The notes: generated from the sequence alone by a model not told the origin. A stretch of 57,934 bases of DNA from an uncultured Treponema sp. (GCA_946535985.1 CAMNDY010000009.1:1-57934), one strand, 5' to 3'; shown: positions 17,441 to 27,695, numbered from the stretch's first letter. Numbers and translations: made by a program.

Positions 17441-20400
17441 TTATAGTTTTACTGCCTGTTTATGCTTCAAAAAATACAACCAGCACTCAATCTTCTCTTC
17501 TGCCACACCAAGCATGCGGCTGGCGGCTTTGCGGTAACATTCCTGCTGGCCGCGGTATTTTTCGGTGTCTATTTCTGTATCTGATTTGTAGTCGACAATG
17601 GTGTAGCTTCCGTCAGGGTTTTCAAAAATCAAATCTATTGAGCCGGTAAAAATGTAACCGTCCAGCAGCATGCGAAAGGCCCACTCTGCGCGGTAGAAGC
17701 GGCCGGCGGCTTTGCATTCTTCAAGGGCTTTTCCTAAATCGCTTTGGGCAAACCATTGGCACATTGATTTGCATGAATCCAGAAATTGAGCCATAACATC
17801 AGGACTGTCCGGTAGATTTTTAAGAAGCTTTGCCTGTGGCTGGAACTGGTCACAAGGAATGCCATTTGCCTGGGCTTCTAAAAAGGCGTGAACTAAAGTA
17901 CCAAAATCGGCGGCGGTAAAAATGCCTGTCTGTAAAGTGTCTTCAGGGGAGTCAAAGCTTTTGCCGCTGTCACCGTCCTGGGCCTTGGCAGCAAGATAAT
18001 CTTTTTCAAGCGAGGAAGGAGTTTTTCTGTTGGATTCGGGCCATTCATATTTTACTGCAGGCTCCTGTTCAAACATTTTTTCTGCAGCCAGAACGTGAGC
18101 CTTTTCTGCTTTAAAAGAATCTGCATTAAAAAGCACCTTCTTCATGTCTTCGCGTTTTACAGGTTCAAGTGCAAAAAGTCTGAAGGGGCGGGTATTAATT
18201 CTTTCTTCAGTAGAATAATAACGAACAAGATTTTCGATAAGTCTTAAGGACTCTTCTTTTGTTGCCGCCTCTGTAGGTTCTCGGTTCCAGCTGCCCACAA
18301 TTTCTACATAATTTTCGGCACGGGTAATTGCTACATAAAGCAGTCTGCGGAATTCTGCAAGCTCTTCCAAAGCGGCCTCTTTTTCCTGGCGGGCAAAGAA
18401 ATAATTTTTTGTTCCATCGCCGGGCTTAATTGTTAATCCATATTTAGGGTCAAAGAAAAACTGAGAGTTTGATGAACGGCTTGTAACATTTGTACAGCCA
18501 TAAACAAAAACAAATCCAAACTGCAGGCCCTTGCTTTTGTGAATTGTCATAATGTTTACCGCATCGCCTTTTTCGAGAGGGTAGGTAAGTTCGTCAACAT
18601 TAATTTCAACATCGTCTCCAAAGGAAGAAATCTCTTTATCTTTAATCTGACTCAGCTGATCTGCAAACCAGGCAATGCCTTTGTCATTCATGTCTGTCTG
18701 GCGGGCAAGTTCAAAGAGCATATCAAACTGTTCTGCATAAAGGGATTTTTTATAGCTGAACATTGTTTCGTATCGGTAGCCGCAATCGTTCCACAAAACT
18801 TCAAGCGTTTTTGTTAAAGGCCTGCTCAAAGTTAAAAGCTTCTGCTTTTCGTAAAAATCCATTGCAGCAATATATTTTGACCTTTCATTTTCATCCGGAA
18901 TATCCTCCGGCTTGTCTCCTGCAAGCACTGCTTCGACACTTTCTTCCTTAAGATTTGCAAAAGGCGAAGCCAGATATCCCGCAAGCGAAATCCTATCCTG
19001 AGGATAAACACAAAGCTGGATAAAATTATAAATATCATTAATAGGCCCGTCAGAGAAAATCGAAGTATTCATGTCCAGCGTGTAAGGAATATTAAAAGCG
19101 TTAAGCCATTTTATAAGGTAGCGGCGGTCGGTTCGTCCACGGTCAAGAATTGCAAAATTCGAAAAAGGATAATTAATGCCTTTTTTTGCCGCCACCTGTC
19201 TGAATTTTAAAATCTCTTGTGCTATGTGAATTGCCAGCTGGTCCTTTTCGCCAAAGCATTCTTTTGCGTCAAGCTCCTTGGTTTCCAGAAGTGTCACATC
19301 AAAATGCTTATTGTCCGCCTGACTTACTGAAGGCTGTGGAAGTTCTGTCTGGCTAATAGGATCAAATTTTATTGCAGGCACTGTGTAATGTGCTTCGTAC
19401 AAGGCATCTGTCGTGCTGTCAAAAATCTCATCGTTTTCTCCAAAGATGCGGTTGAAGGTGGCAAGCAGCTCGTTGTCAGAACGGTAGTTGTAGTTCATCT
19501 GCAAAAAGCATTCCGGTCCCAAATCTGATTTTAACTTATTAAAGACAGAAACATCAGCACCGCGGAATTTATAAATTGACTGTTTTTCATCTCCTACAAA
19601 AAAGAGCTTCTGTCCGTCTTCGGAATCCACTCCATCTGTTTTGTTAAGCAAAAATAACAAGTCTCTATTTTTTGCATTGTTATCCTGAAATTCATCAATC
19701 ATTATTTTTTCATATGCATTTTGTTCCTGAAGAAGAATGTCTTCCTGCTCCTTCAAAATTTTCAGCGCCAGTTCAGAGATATCTGCAAAGGTGAGGTTAC
19801 CGCTTGTTCTCTTAGAGGCATTTACAAGTGCAGTAAAATCATCAAACATCTTGTATAAATCAATTGTTTCATCAATCTGGGCCATGTAGGCACACAAAGG
19901 CATTATTGGTTCAATAAATTCTTCACGAAGGATTTTCTTTGAGCCCTGAAGATTTTTTGTATAACCGCCTTTAGGAAATTTCATTTTGGAAATTTTCTTA
20001 AGAGTCTCATAAAGTTCCCCGGCACATAATTTTGCAATTTCAAAACTTTCGGTTTGAGAGGTCGAGATTTTTGAAAGCATATCAAAAACTGCAGAAGACA
20101 TTGCTATGTATTCATTCTGTCCTTTTGCAGCCAGCGCCTGTTTGCAATCGTTACCAAAGACATCAAGAAGCTCACCAAGATTTACAATCTTCACATTCCA
20201 GTCTTCAAGAAGCTTTTCTTTCTGCGCATCAATTTTCGAAACAAAAAAATCCTCCGGGTCGGCAAGAGTTGTATATTGGCTCACTGCCTGTGCAAGAATT
20301 GAATAGGCAAAATTTTCCAGCTGACCTGCCTGTGAATATTTTTGAACGCAGGGTCTGTCTTTGTTTTTAAGCACATAAGGAAGTGCAAGTTTTTTTATAT

Positions 20401-20839
20401 CTTCAAAGGAGTCGCTTCCACCTGCAGTAAAATCAGGACGTATTCCGTAGCGGTTGGCAGCCTGCTTTACAATGGAATTACAATAAGAGTCCAGGGTCTG
20501 AATATGAGTATCCGAAAATTCTTCGAGAGCCTGCTGGGCCCGTTTTTTTTCTGCAGGAGGAGTTTCGGGATTTTGTGCAAAGAAAGAGAGTGTTTTATAA
20601 ATGCGCTCGTACATTTCTCCTGCGGCTTTTTTTGTAAAGGTGAGTGTAAGAATTTGCGAAGCCTTAATATGCTCCGACATTACAAGCCAGGCAAAGCGGG
20701 TTGCAAGAACCTGAGTTTTTCCGGAACCCGCTCCTGCTGCTACAATTGTGTTATCTGTCCTGCAGCATACAGCCCTTTGTTTTGAATCCAGTTTTTTATT
20801 TATCTGTCCAAGAAGGTCAAGGTATTGGTAGTCGCTCAT
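17441..20839 (-). CDS. addA: AddA-type UvrD-like helicase/nuclease
   Basis: A 1132-aa subunit of the AddAB helicase-nuclease, which processes DNA double-strand ends for RecA. Walker A AAGAGSGKT is at residues 34-42 and motif Ia LTLTFTKKAAGEM follows. Walker B is IMIDEFQDNN, motif III is FVGDEKQSIYKFRGAD, motif IV-V is NIMTIHKSKGLQF and motif VI is LLYVAITRAEN. The C-terminal RecB-type nuclease carries GSID (D1069) and VDYK (D1083, K1085). Length fits AddA. The start overlaps the addB stop by four bases (ATGA), which implies translational coupling, with GGGAGG upstream as ribosome-binding site. The gene is second in a minus-strand addB-addA pair and is followed by the Rpn remnant. Confidence 0.92.
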   Translation of the reverse strand: MSDYQYLDLLGQINKKLDSKQRAVCCRTDNTIVAAGAGSGKTQVLATRFAWLVMSEHIKASQILTLTFTKKAAGEMYERIYKTLSFFAQNPETPPAEKKRAQQALEEFSDTHIQTLDSYCNSIVKQAANRYGIRPDFTAGGSDSFEDIKKLALPYVLKNKDRPCVQKYSQAGQLENFAYSILAQAVSQYTTLADPEDFFVSKIDAQKEKLLEDWNVKIVNLGELLDVFGNDCKQALAAKGQNEYIAMSSAVFDMLSKISTSQTESFEIAKLCAGELYETLKKISKMKFPKGGYTKNLQGSKKILREEFIEPIMPLCAYMAQIDETIDLYKMFDDFTALVNASKRTSGNLTFADISELALKILKEQEDILLQEQNAYEKIMIDEFQDNNAKNRDLLFLLNKTDGVDSEDGQKLFFVGDEKQSIYKFRGADVSVFNKLKSDLGPECFLQMNYNYRSDNELLATFNRIFGENDEIFDSTTDALYEAHYTVPAIKFDPISQTELPQPSVSQADNKHFDVTLLETKELDAKECFGEKDQLAIHIAQEILKFRQVAAKKGINYPFSNFAILDRGRTDRRYLIKWLNAFNIPYTLDMNTSIFSDGPINDIYNFIQLCVYPQDRISLAGYLASPFANLKEESVEAVLAGDKPEDIPDENERSKYIAAMDFYEKQKLLTLSRPLTKTLEVLWNDCGYRYETMFSYKKSLYAEQFDMLFELARQTDMNDKGIAWFADQLSQIKDKEISSFGDDVEINVDELTYPLEKGDAVNIMTIHKSKGLQFGFVFVYGCTNVTSRSSNSQFFFDPKYGLTIKPGDGTKNYFFARQEKEAALEELAEFRRLLYVAITRAENYVEIVGSWNREPTEAATKEESLRLIENLVRYYSTEERINTRPFRLFALEPVKREDMKKVLFNADSFKAEKAHVLAAEKMFEQEPAVKYEWPESNRKTPSSLEKDYLAAKAQDGDSGKSFDSPEDTLQTGIFTAADFGTLVHAFLEAQANGIPCDQFQPQAKLLKNLPDSPDVMAQFLDSCKSMCQWFAQSDLGKALEECKAAGRFYRAEWAFRMLLDGYIFTGSIDLIFENPDGSYTIVDYKSDTEIDTEKYRGQQECYRKAASRMLGVAEEKIECWLYFLKHKQAVKL

Positions 20840-23772
20840 TTTGCCCTCCCTGCAATTGTATAATTTGTTCTGCAGATTGATTTATAGGAACAGCCGCTGC
20901 AATCTTCAAAGCTGTCTACATCTTTAAGAGGATATTGGGAAGTTTTTACACATTCTGCAAAGCGTTCTGCGTATTCTTCAAAAGCTTCAAGCGTTGACTG
21001 GTAGCCTTCAATTTTTTTTGCGTCCTTTGTGGCATCTACAACAATTGTATTTTTCTGACTGCCGTTTGGTTTTATTGCAAAAAATCCTGCAAGGCTGATG
21101 TCCTGAACTTTTTCGTTTTCGCGTACAAGAGTGATATACATTGGAATCTGGAAATCGGCCAGACTTCCATCCTCCTGCACATTTGCCTGATACTGTTTTG
21201 GCATTGCGCCGCTTGTATTTTTGTAGTCAACAATGGTCCAACCTAAATCTTCAGAAGTCGAATTGCCGCTGCTAAGAAGACAGTCAATTTTTCCGGTGTA
21301 GTTCCATGCCCTGTCTGCTTTATTTCCCCGGTACCATTTTTCTACACCCTTTACCTTATAGCCGCCAAACTTACTGCAAAAATCTTTTAGAAAATCAATT
21401 ATTGTCTGGGTAATAGCTGATGTTTGAGATTCAAGCATCTGAACTGTAAGAGGACTATCTCCAAAGCCCTGTTCCGGATCTCTGATAGCCTGTAATGCAA
21501 AATCATTAATTAATGGAATGAGCTCAGACTGATTTTCGATAATTCCATTCTGGATATCAAACCTTGGAAGCGGAAGATTATTCTGCATAAGATAAGAGCC
21601 GTAAAGCTCAAGAATTTTGTGATGCAGGTTACCCATGTCGTAAGTACCTATGAGCGAAGTAGAAAGGTTGTCTGGTTCCAGTTTAAGTACCGTAGAAAAA
21701 ATCCATTGGCGGGGGCAAGGGAAAAACTTTTTCATATCAGACTGCGAGAGTGTGATTTTTTTGTCGTCATCGTTTGCCGGCGTTATGTGTCTGTTTCTGT
21801 TTTCTATAAGATGATATTCGATTTTTTTCTGAAGAGAAGGCGGAGTTTTGTAAGGGACTGCTTCCTGGTAACGCGATTTGTTGAAATTGTACCAGCGTAA
21901 GAATTGCTCCTGCTGGCCCTTCGACAGGCTCAGGGACCCCACTCCTGCACCTCCTGAACCAGTTCCTGCGGTCCCTGAGTCTGTAGAACCCACCTCTTGT
22001 AAGAACCATCTCTTCTCACTCTGAATAAAATCCTCTTTTTCAAGCCCGTCCAAAATTGCTGCATAGTCTTTTGCTTCGTGCGTATCGAGGTAAGTGTGGG
22101 CAATTGCAAAGCCTGCAAAAGTATCTTCGGCACAGGAGAATAAAGGAAGCTGCCCCTGACCCGATTTTGCATAAAGCCTTATAAAAGTTTTGGATGCATT
22201 AAATTTTTTGTCTTCGTCTGTTAGTTGAAGATAACTTCGCTTGCCTGTATTTAAAAAAGAAAGTCTTTTAAAAGGAAGTTCAAGATTATTCTGGCTGCCA
22301 TCAATTACAAACTGATATTTAAAAGCCGCTGCTGCAGAAAGCTTGTATGGAAAAACAGAAATTCCAGTCGCGCTGTTTTGCGGAGTATAAGTTTTTGAAC
22401 TAAGCTCGTTTAAGAAAAATTCATAAGGAGAGTCCACGCTAAGCCCCATAGGCTGACAGTAATTTTTTTCTATAGAAATCAGAGTGTTTAATTCCGAAAT
22501 ACAACGGCTTATGATTTTATCTGCAGTTTCAGAAAAAGCAGAGGACTCAAGATAGCGGCTTTTAAAAGCCATCCAGGCAACATGAATTGCGGCAAAGGTA
22601 TTGCTCTTGCAGATTGCATTAATATCTTTTTTGAGGCTGTTGTAAAAAGTAAGCTCTCGTTCATCCCGGTTTATTTTAGAAAGCGCTTCTTTCCAGATAT
22701 CAATTTTTTTGCCTTCAAGATTTTCATAACTGCAGATACAATGCATGCGCTGACCTTCGCGGATAAGCTGCTCCTTTACCTGGTCAAATTCCTTTTTCCA
22801 GGGAATGTAATTATCAAGCAGCAGAGCCCTTACGCTTGCATAGGAAAAATCGGAAGTGTAGCAGTCAAGAATTTCTTTAAAAATAACTCCGGCACAATTT
22901 GTCATAAGCGGAAAGCCTGCACGAATTACAAAAGGCACACAGTAAGTTTTAAGCTCCCGCTCAAGATAAGGACGGTAGGTTTCAAGGTCGGGTACGTTTA
23001 AGGTAATGTCTGTCCAGGCAGCCTTGTTATCTGCGACTAACTTTCTGATTGCCAGAATTGTCATGCGAAGCTCTTTGCGGGAGTCCTGATATTTTATGCA
23101 GGCAGGGCGGGGACCTTCATCTTCAGGCATTGTAACAAGAGTAATTGCCGGGCACTTATCAAAAACGTCAATGTAATCTGCAAAATCCTCCAGAGTTTCC
23201 GGATAAATTATGAGAACCTTTTTCTTTGTTTCCGAAAAATCCGGAACAGCCCAGGCCGGTTCAAAAAAGTTGTTTGCCTCTAAAAAGGAATTATACTCCT
23301 GGTAAAGGGTTTCAAAATCGGCATCTTCTTCATCGTCGTCGTAGTAGCCGGAAGGGGGGATTTTTTCTCTAAGGTCGTGCCAAAGCTTGAGAGAAGGAAG
23401 GATTTTCGAAATCCAGTCTGTGAAAGAAGTGGCCGAATCTGCAAAATCGGGATTTATGATTTTCTGGAAAAACTTTTCTTCCGCATTCCGCCTGATTAAA
23501 TTGCTCACAAAAATTTTTCGTAAAAGCGAAGGAATAACATTTTTATCTTTCTGGTTAGCCGAAGCATACTGCCCCTTAAACTTATCCCAGGAAACAAATC
23601 TCTCCAGCGGCACCGCCGTCACTCCCGACTCCTCTTCATGGCAAACGCACCAGTCCACCCAGGAGTTCATCACAACATCCGTAGAAAATACAAAAAGAAC
23701 GTTTTCATCCGGAAGATATTTCTTAAAAATATTTTGAAGCTGCCCAGGGGCAACAGAAAGAGTGTTATTCAT
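20836..23772 (-). CDS. addB: AddB-type PD-(D/E)XK nuclease subunit
   Basis: A 978-aa partner of AddA. The N-terminal half is a divergent, inactivated helicase-like region. The C-terminal nuclease has GKIDCLL and IVDYKNTSG. Its iron-sulphur cluster cysteines are visible as FPCPRQWIFS and the final CSGCSYKSIC (Cys 958, 961 and 967), the AddB pattern. Residues near 610-625 include a Gly/Ser-rich linker and an in-frame copy of a genomic palindrome, read as SLSLSKGQ. No Shine-Dalgarno precedes the ATG; TATAAT ends six bases upstream, so the mRNA may be leaderless. The divergent SulP gene starts 56 bp away. addA overlaps its end by four bases. Confidence 0.88.
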   Translation of the reverse strand: MNNTLSVAPGQLQNIFKKYLPDENVLFVFSTDVVMNSWVDWCVCHEEESGVTAVPLERFVSWDKFKGQYASANQKDKNVIPSLLRKIFVSNLIRRNAEEKFFQKIINPDFADSATSFTDWISKILPSLKLWHDLREKIPPSGYYDDDEEDADFETLYQEYNSFLEANNFFEPAWAVPDFSETKKKVLIIYPETLEDFADYIDVFDKCPAITLVTMPEDEGPRPACIKYQDSRKELRMTILAIRKLVADNKAAWTDITLNVPDLETYRPYLERELKTYCVPFVIRAGFPLMTNCAGVIFKEILDCYTSDFSYASVRALLLDNYIPWKKEFDQVKEQLIREGQRMHCICSYENLEGKKIDIWKEALSKINRDERELTFYNSLKKDINAICKSNTFAAIHVAWMAFKSRYLESSAFSETADKIISRCISELNTLISIEKNYCQPMGLSVDSPYEFFLNELSSKTYTPQNSATGISVFPYKLSAAAAFKYQFVIDGSQNNLELPFKRLSFLNTGKRSYLQLTDEDKKFNASKTFIRLYAKSGQGQLPLFSCAEDTFAGFAIAHTYLDTHEAKDYAAILDGLEKEDFIQSEKRWFLQEVGSTDSGTAGTGSGGAGVGSLSLSKGQQEQFLRWYNFNKSRYQEAVPYKTPPSLQKKIEYHLIENRNRHITPANDDDKKITLSQSDMKKFFPCPRQWIFSTVLKLEPDNLSTSLIGTYDMGNLHHKILELYGSYLMQNNLPLPRFDIQNGIIENQSELIPLINDFALQAIRDPEQGFGDSPLTVQMLESQTSAITQTIIDFLKDFCSKFGGYKVKGVEKWYRGNKADRAWNYTGKIDCLLSSGNSTSEDLGWTIVDYKNTSGAMPKQYQANVQEDGSLADFQIPMYITLVRENEKVQDISLAGFFAIKPNGSQKNTIVVDATKDAKKIEGYQSTLEAFEEYAERFAECVKTSQYPLKDVDSFEDCSGCSYKSICRTNYTIAGRAK
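21915..21938. repeat. 24-bp palindromic repeat (family A) inside addB
   Basis: GGCCCTTCGACAG then GCTCAGGGACC on the plus strand. It is read in frame by addB as part of GSLSLSKGQ, directly after a Gly/Ser linker, so it does not interrupt the protein. The same element occurs at 30320, 30702, 30803, 47107, 47151 and 50278. Confidence 0.85.
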
Positions 23773-23778
23773 GTAGGT

Positions 23779-23819
23779 ATTATAACATGAATGACATACT
23801 TTATAGAATTCGTTATAAT
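23779..23819. promoter_or_regulatory. Divergent -10 boxes for addB and the SulP gene
   Basis: Minus strand TATAAT (complement of 23779-23784), six bases before the addB ATG. Plus strand TATAAT at 23814-23819, nine bases before the ATG at 23829. No convincing -35 box was seen for either. Confidence 0.5.
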
Positions 23820-23828
23820 CACACCATC

Positions 23829-25529
23829 ATGTTTAAACCAGAACTCATTAATTCGCTCAAAACTTATAATTCAAAGACATTCGTAAGTGATCTTATTGCC
23901 GGTGTGATTGTTGGAATTGTTGCGCTTCCACTGGCTATTGCTTTTGCCATTGCTTCGGGCGTGAATCCTGCAGCAGGACTTTTTACAGCTATAATCGCAG
24001 GCTTTTGTATTTCGGCACTTGGTGGCAGCCGCGTTCAGATTGGCGGACCAACCGGTGCTTTTGCAGTAATTGTTTATGGCGTAGTTGCCCAGTACGGGCT
24101 TGGAGGTCTTGCAACTGCAACAATGATGGCAGGAATCATCCTTATTCTTCTTGGCGCTTTTAAAATGGGTGGTCTTGTAAAGTTTATTCCTTATACAATT
24201 GTAACAGGTTTTACCGCCGGTATTGCAGTAACTATTGCTGCAGGTCAGCTGGGAGATTTTTTTGGATTGCGCCCTGATTTTTCAACCCCAATGACAATTC
24301 TTGGAGAAGAATATTCCAAAATGCCGGGCGATTTCCTGCCAAAAATCATCGTTTACATACGCTCCGCAGCCTCTGTAAACTGGTATTCAACAATTATGGC
24401 TGCAGTTTGCCTTGCCTTTATATTTATATGGTCAAAATTCATTAAAAAAATCCCGGGAAGCTTTGTAGTTATCATTGCTGCTACAGTAATCAGCATTATT
24501 TTAGAAAAAACTACAGGCCTGCGCACCGACACAATCGGAACTTTTGCAGACGGAAGTCCTCATTTTGTAATTCCAAACACGTTTCCAAAGCCTCAGCTTC
24601 CGAGTCTCAGCATAAAAACAATCACAACACTCTTTCCAACTTCAATTTCTATTGCAGTTTTAGCCGCCATAGAATCCCTGCTCAGCGCTGTTGTTGCCGA
24701 CGGTATGATTGGTACAAAGCACGATTCAAATACAGAACTCATTGCCCAGGGTGTCGCTAACATTGCAAGTCCTCTTTTTGGAGGCATTCCTGCTACCGGC
24801 GCCATTGCCCGTACCGCTACAAACATCAAAAATGGTGGCCGTACTCCAATTGCAGGTATAATTCACGCAATAACCTTGCTGCTTATCCTTCTTTTTGCAG
24901 GAAAATATGCCGCTTACATTCCAATGGCCGCTCTTGCCGCTGTGCTTATCAATGTTGCCTGGAATATGGCCGGTTTCCCAGCTATCCGTTCGCTTTTGAA
25001 GGGGCAGAAATCGGATATTACCGTATTTGCTGTGACCTTCCTCATTACTGTTTTTGTAGATCTTACAGTTGCCATCGAAGTTGGACTTGGTTTTGCAGCC
25101 TTCTTCTTTATTAAAAAGATGATTGATCTTTCTGAAGTGCAGAATGAACGCGAGATTCTTACTGGTGGTATTAAAAAAGACCAGCCGGCCGAAAATCTTG
25201 ATATTCCGCCACAGACCTTTGTTTACGAAATTGAAGGACCCCTCTTTTTTGGTACTGTCCGCAAGTTTGAATTAGCCACAGAACGCGCCGGAACAGACTG
25301 TAAATACCTTGTTCTTCGCATGAGAAACACAATTTACCTTGATGCAGGTGGAATCCGCGCCCTTGAACAGTGTAAAGCCGCCTGTGACCGCAAAGGAATC
25401 ACAATAGTCATAAGCGGAATCCACACACAGCCATACCTCCTGTTGGAAAAAACCGGTATGGCAGACAAACTTGGCCGCGAAAATATTTTTGAAAATATTA
25501 CACAGGCACTGGATCGCTGCAGGCAATAA
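23829..25529 (+). CDS. SulP family inorganic anion transporter with STAS domain
   Basis: A 566-aa inner-membrane transporter. Residues about 10-430 form the SLC26/SulP membrane domain. The signature region is GVIVGIVALPLAIAFAIASG, followed by GFCISALGGSRVQIGGPTGAF and GGIPATGAIARTATNIKNGG. The C-terminal STAS domain (about 460-566) has YLVLRMRNTIYLDAGGIRAL. Members carry sulphate, bicarbonate or related anions; the substrate cannot be assigned. The start is taken at ATG 23829; a frame from 23787 would run over the TATAAT box. No Shine-Dalgarno. Its neighbours give no functional clue. Confidence 0.92.
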   Translation: MFKPELINSLKTYNSKTFVSDLIAGVIVGIVALPLAIAFAIASGVNPAAGLFTAIIAGFCISALGGSRVQIGGPTGAFAVIVYGVVAQYGLGGLATATMMAGIILILLGAFKMGGLVKFIPYTIVTGFTAGIAVTIAAGQLGDFFGLRPDFSTPMTILGEEYSKMPGDFLPKIIVYIRSAASVNWYSTIMAAVCLAFIFIWSKFIKKIPGSFVVIIAATVISIILEKTTGLRTDTIGTFADGSPHFVIPNTFPKPQLPSLSIKTITTLFPTSISIAVLAAIESLLSAVVADGMIGTKHDSNTELIAQGVANIASPLFGGIPATGAIARTATNIKNGGRTPIAGIIHAITLLLILLFAGKYAAYIPMAALAAVLINVAWNMAGFPAIRSLLKGQKSDITVFAVTFLITVFVDLTVAIEVGLGFAAFFFIKKMIDLSEVQNEREILTGGIKKDQPAENLDIPPQTFVYEIEGPLFFGTVRKFELATERAGTDCKYLVLRMRNTIYLDAGGIRALEQCKAACDRKGITIVISGIHTQPYLLLEKTGMADKLGRENIFENITQALDRCRQ

Positions 25530-25536
25530 AGAAGAG

Positions 25537-25584
25537 ATTGTCGGGTCAAGCCCGACAATGACAAAGGGCCTATCCGACAATGAC
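25537..25584. repeat. Palindromic repeat (family B) after the SulP gene
   Basis: A perfect 9-bp stem ATTGTCGGG...CCCGACAAT (25537-25559) with a 5-nt loop, then a second partial copy ending CCGACAATGACA. It lies seven bases after the SulP stop codon. Related to 52702-52786 and 57762-57890. Confidence 0.85.
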
Positions 25585-25628
25585 AAAAGGCTGATTTTTA
25601 ATTCCTCTACATTTTCTTTTTCTATATA

Positions 25629-25730
25629 TTGCACTAATTTAAAAAAAATATTATAATAGAAAGGATGTGATTATTATGGTAAATAGGGGAATTTACCGAT
25701 AATTACATCAACGGTGAGATTTAGTTTTTT
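25629..25730 (+). promoter_or_regulatory. Promoter and structured leader of the surface-protein operon
   Basis: TTGCAC (25629-25634), 17 bp, TATAAT (25652-25657), the best promoter match in the window. The leader, about 67 nt, contains AAAGGA (25660-25665) and an 8-codon open frame at 25677 (MVNRGIYR, stop). This frame lies over a GGTAAAT...ATTTACC hairpin (25679-25698). The ribosome-binding site of the first structural gene is weak (GGTGAG). Confidence 0.7.
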
Positions 25731-27671
25731 ATGAAAAAAGTCAAAAAATTATTTGTTTCTACATTATTGTTGCTATCATTATGTCTACCTGCTTCGGCGA
25801 TAGAACTTATTTTTTCTTTAACACCAGACATGGTTTTTCCTTTTTTAACAGAAGGAAATCAGAAATACGAGACTCTCGGTTATGGCGGAATGCTTGATAC
25901 AGGCGTTACCTTATTTAATTATCTGAACCTTGGAACAAGCGCCGGATTTTATGCAGTGCCAAAGCAGTCTTCCGATAAATTCGGCAGCACTCAGGCAAAG
26001 AATGTTTTCTTTGTTCCATTTGGCCTCAAGGCTGGCGGAACTTATTATCCTTTTTCACGTATTGAATTAAGAGGCGCTCTTTCTGCAGGTGCAAGCATTG
26101 CAATTTCGGGAGATGCCCTTCATTATCAGCCATGGTATAAGGCAGAGGCTGTCGTAGGCTTCCGTATTAATCCGTCTTTCTCTGTAGGACTTTCTGCTTC
26201 ATGGCTTGATTATCAGTTTGATTCCTGGTTTGGCAATTCCCTTATGCAGGGCCTTACAGCCGGACTTTCTTTGACCTATCGCCTTGATACTAAAAAATCA
26301 TCGGGTAGTGTAAGTGCTACTGCAGAATTTGACGACAACGTATTTCCTGTACTGTACACAATCTACAAAGAAGAAAGTTTTGGTACAGTTTATGTTTCAA
26401 ACGACGAAACTGCCGAAATCAGAAACGTTCGTGTTTCTCTCCGCTCAGATGGATATACAGCTTCAGAAATTGAATGTGGTGTAATTCCAACTCTTCCAAA
26501 ACATGCAACCCAGAGTCTTCCTCTTATTGCAGACTTTTCAGAAGCAATCCTCAACTTTACAGAAAACGGACAGATTCCTGCCGAAGTTGTTATTGAATAC
26601 GACCTTCTTGGCCAAAAGAGAACTGCAGTTTCGCAGATTATTATTCCTGTTTATAACCGTAACCAGATGCGTTGGGCAGACCCTGCTGTTCTTGCAAGTT
26701 ATGTTTCAACCTCTTCTCAGGAAGTTCTGGAATTCTCTAAATATCTTGTAGGTGTTTCACGCCGTTACCTTCGTACAGGTCTTAACCGCAACATGCAGTT
26801 TGCCATGTACGTATTTGAAGGTATGCGCCTTGCAGGAATCCAGCTCGATTCTGAACCTGCTACACCTTATGATTCTTATCACCTTGATGCTTCGATTCTT
26901 GATTATATTCAGTATCCGTATCAGACAATGCTTTATAAGTCAGGCGACAAGGATGATCTTGGAGTTCTCTTCATGTCTCTGCTTCAGTCTGTTGGTATTA
27001 AATCTTCTTTCATTGCCACAGCAGATGATTTTATTGTTATTTTCAATACAGAAATTAAAGCAGAGCGTGCCGCAAACTTCTTTAACAGCGATGAACGCTA
27101 TGTAGTTCTTGATGAAGAAAATGTATGGCTGCCACTTTCTATGAAGTCTCTTAGCGAAGGCTTTATAAACAGCTGGTACAAGGCCGTAGAAGAAATCAAC
27201 TACGCAACCGAAAACGAAGAAGATTACTACTTTGTTGATATTGCCGATGCCTGGACAATGTATCCTCCTGCAGGCTTTACCAGCAGCGAAAACGTTGCCC
27301 TTGAAGCGTCAGAAAAAACAGTTTCTGATGCTGTAGAAACAGCCATTGTGCGCTATATCACAGCAGAGTTTGGACCTCAGATTGCAGAAGTTCAAAAGAA
27401 GATTGTAGAAGAAGGCGCTTCGGTACAGCTTTATAATCAGCTTGGTATGCTTTACGTAAGAGCCGGTATGTACTCAAGTGCAATTCCGGTTTATCAGCTG
27501 GCTGCAAAGATGGGTTCTATCCCTGCTATGAACAACCTCGGAAATATTGCATCGCTTCAGAAAAATTATCAGGAAGCGCTTGTATGGTATAAGAAGGTTC
27601 TGGAACTTGATCCGGAAAATGCAACGGCAAAGGCTAACCTTAACCGAATCGAAAGTGAACTTGAGAATTAG
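25731..27671 (+). CDS. Barrel/transglutaminase-like/TPR protein with lost catalytic residues
   Basis: A 646-aa secreted protein with a signal peptide cleaved near residue 23 (LPASAIE). Residues about 25-200 are barrel-like beta strands with aromatic/glycine alternation (GLKAGGTYYPFSRIELRGALSAG). Then come an Ig-like segment and a transglutaminase-like core at about 385-445. TPR helices (AIPVYQLAAKMGSIPAMNNLG) close the protein. Compared with its neighbour at 27696, the catalytic Cys is replaced by Lys 407 (SGDKDD) and the His by Asp 433 (ADDFIVIF), so it should be inactive as a transglutaminase or cysteine protease. It heads a three-gene operon ending at 43632. Likely outer-membrane or periplasmic scaffold; its partner is inferred to be the active paralogue. 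Confidence 0.8.
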   Translation: MKKVKKLFVSTLLLLSLCLPASAIELIFSLTPDMVFPFLTEGNQKYETLGYGGMLDTGVTLFNYLNLGTSAGFYAVPKQSSDKFGSTQAKNVFFVPFGLKAGGTYYPFSRIELRGALSAGASIAISGDALHYQPWYKAEAVVGFRINPSFSVGLSASWLDYQFDSWFGNSLMQGLTAGLSLTYRLDTKKSSGSVSATAEFDDNVFPVLYTIYKEESFGTVYVSNDETAEIRNVRVSLRSDGYTASEIECGVIPTLPKHATQSLPLIADFSEAILNFTENGQIPAEVVIEYDLLGQKRTAVSQIIIPVYNRNQMRWADPAVLASYVSTSSQEVLEFSKYLVGVSRRYLRTGLNRNMQFAMYVFEGMRLAGIQLDSEPATPYDSYHLDASILDYIQYPYQTMLYKSGDKDDLGVLFMSLLQSVGIKSSFIATADDFIVIFNTEIKAERAANFFNSDERYVVLDEENVWLPLSMKSLSEGFINSWYKAVEEINYATENEEDYYFVDIADAWTMYPPAGFTSSENVALEASEKTVSDAVETAIVRYITAEFGPQIAEVQKKIVEEGASVQLYNQLGMLYVRAGMYSSAIPVYQLAAKMGSIPAMNNLGNIASLQKNYQEALVWYKKVLELDPENATAKANLNRIESELEN

Positions 27672-27695
27672 CAAAAAGGAAAGAGAAGAAAGTTT

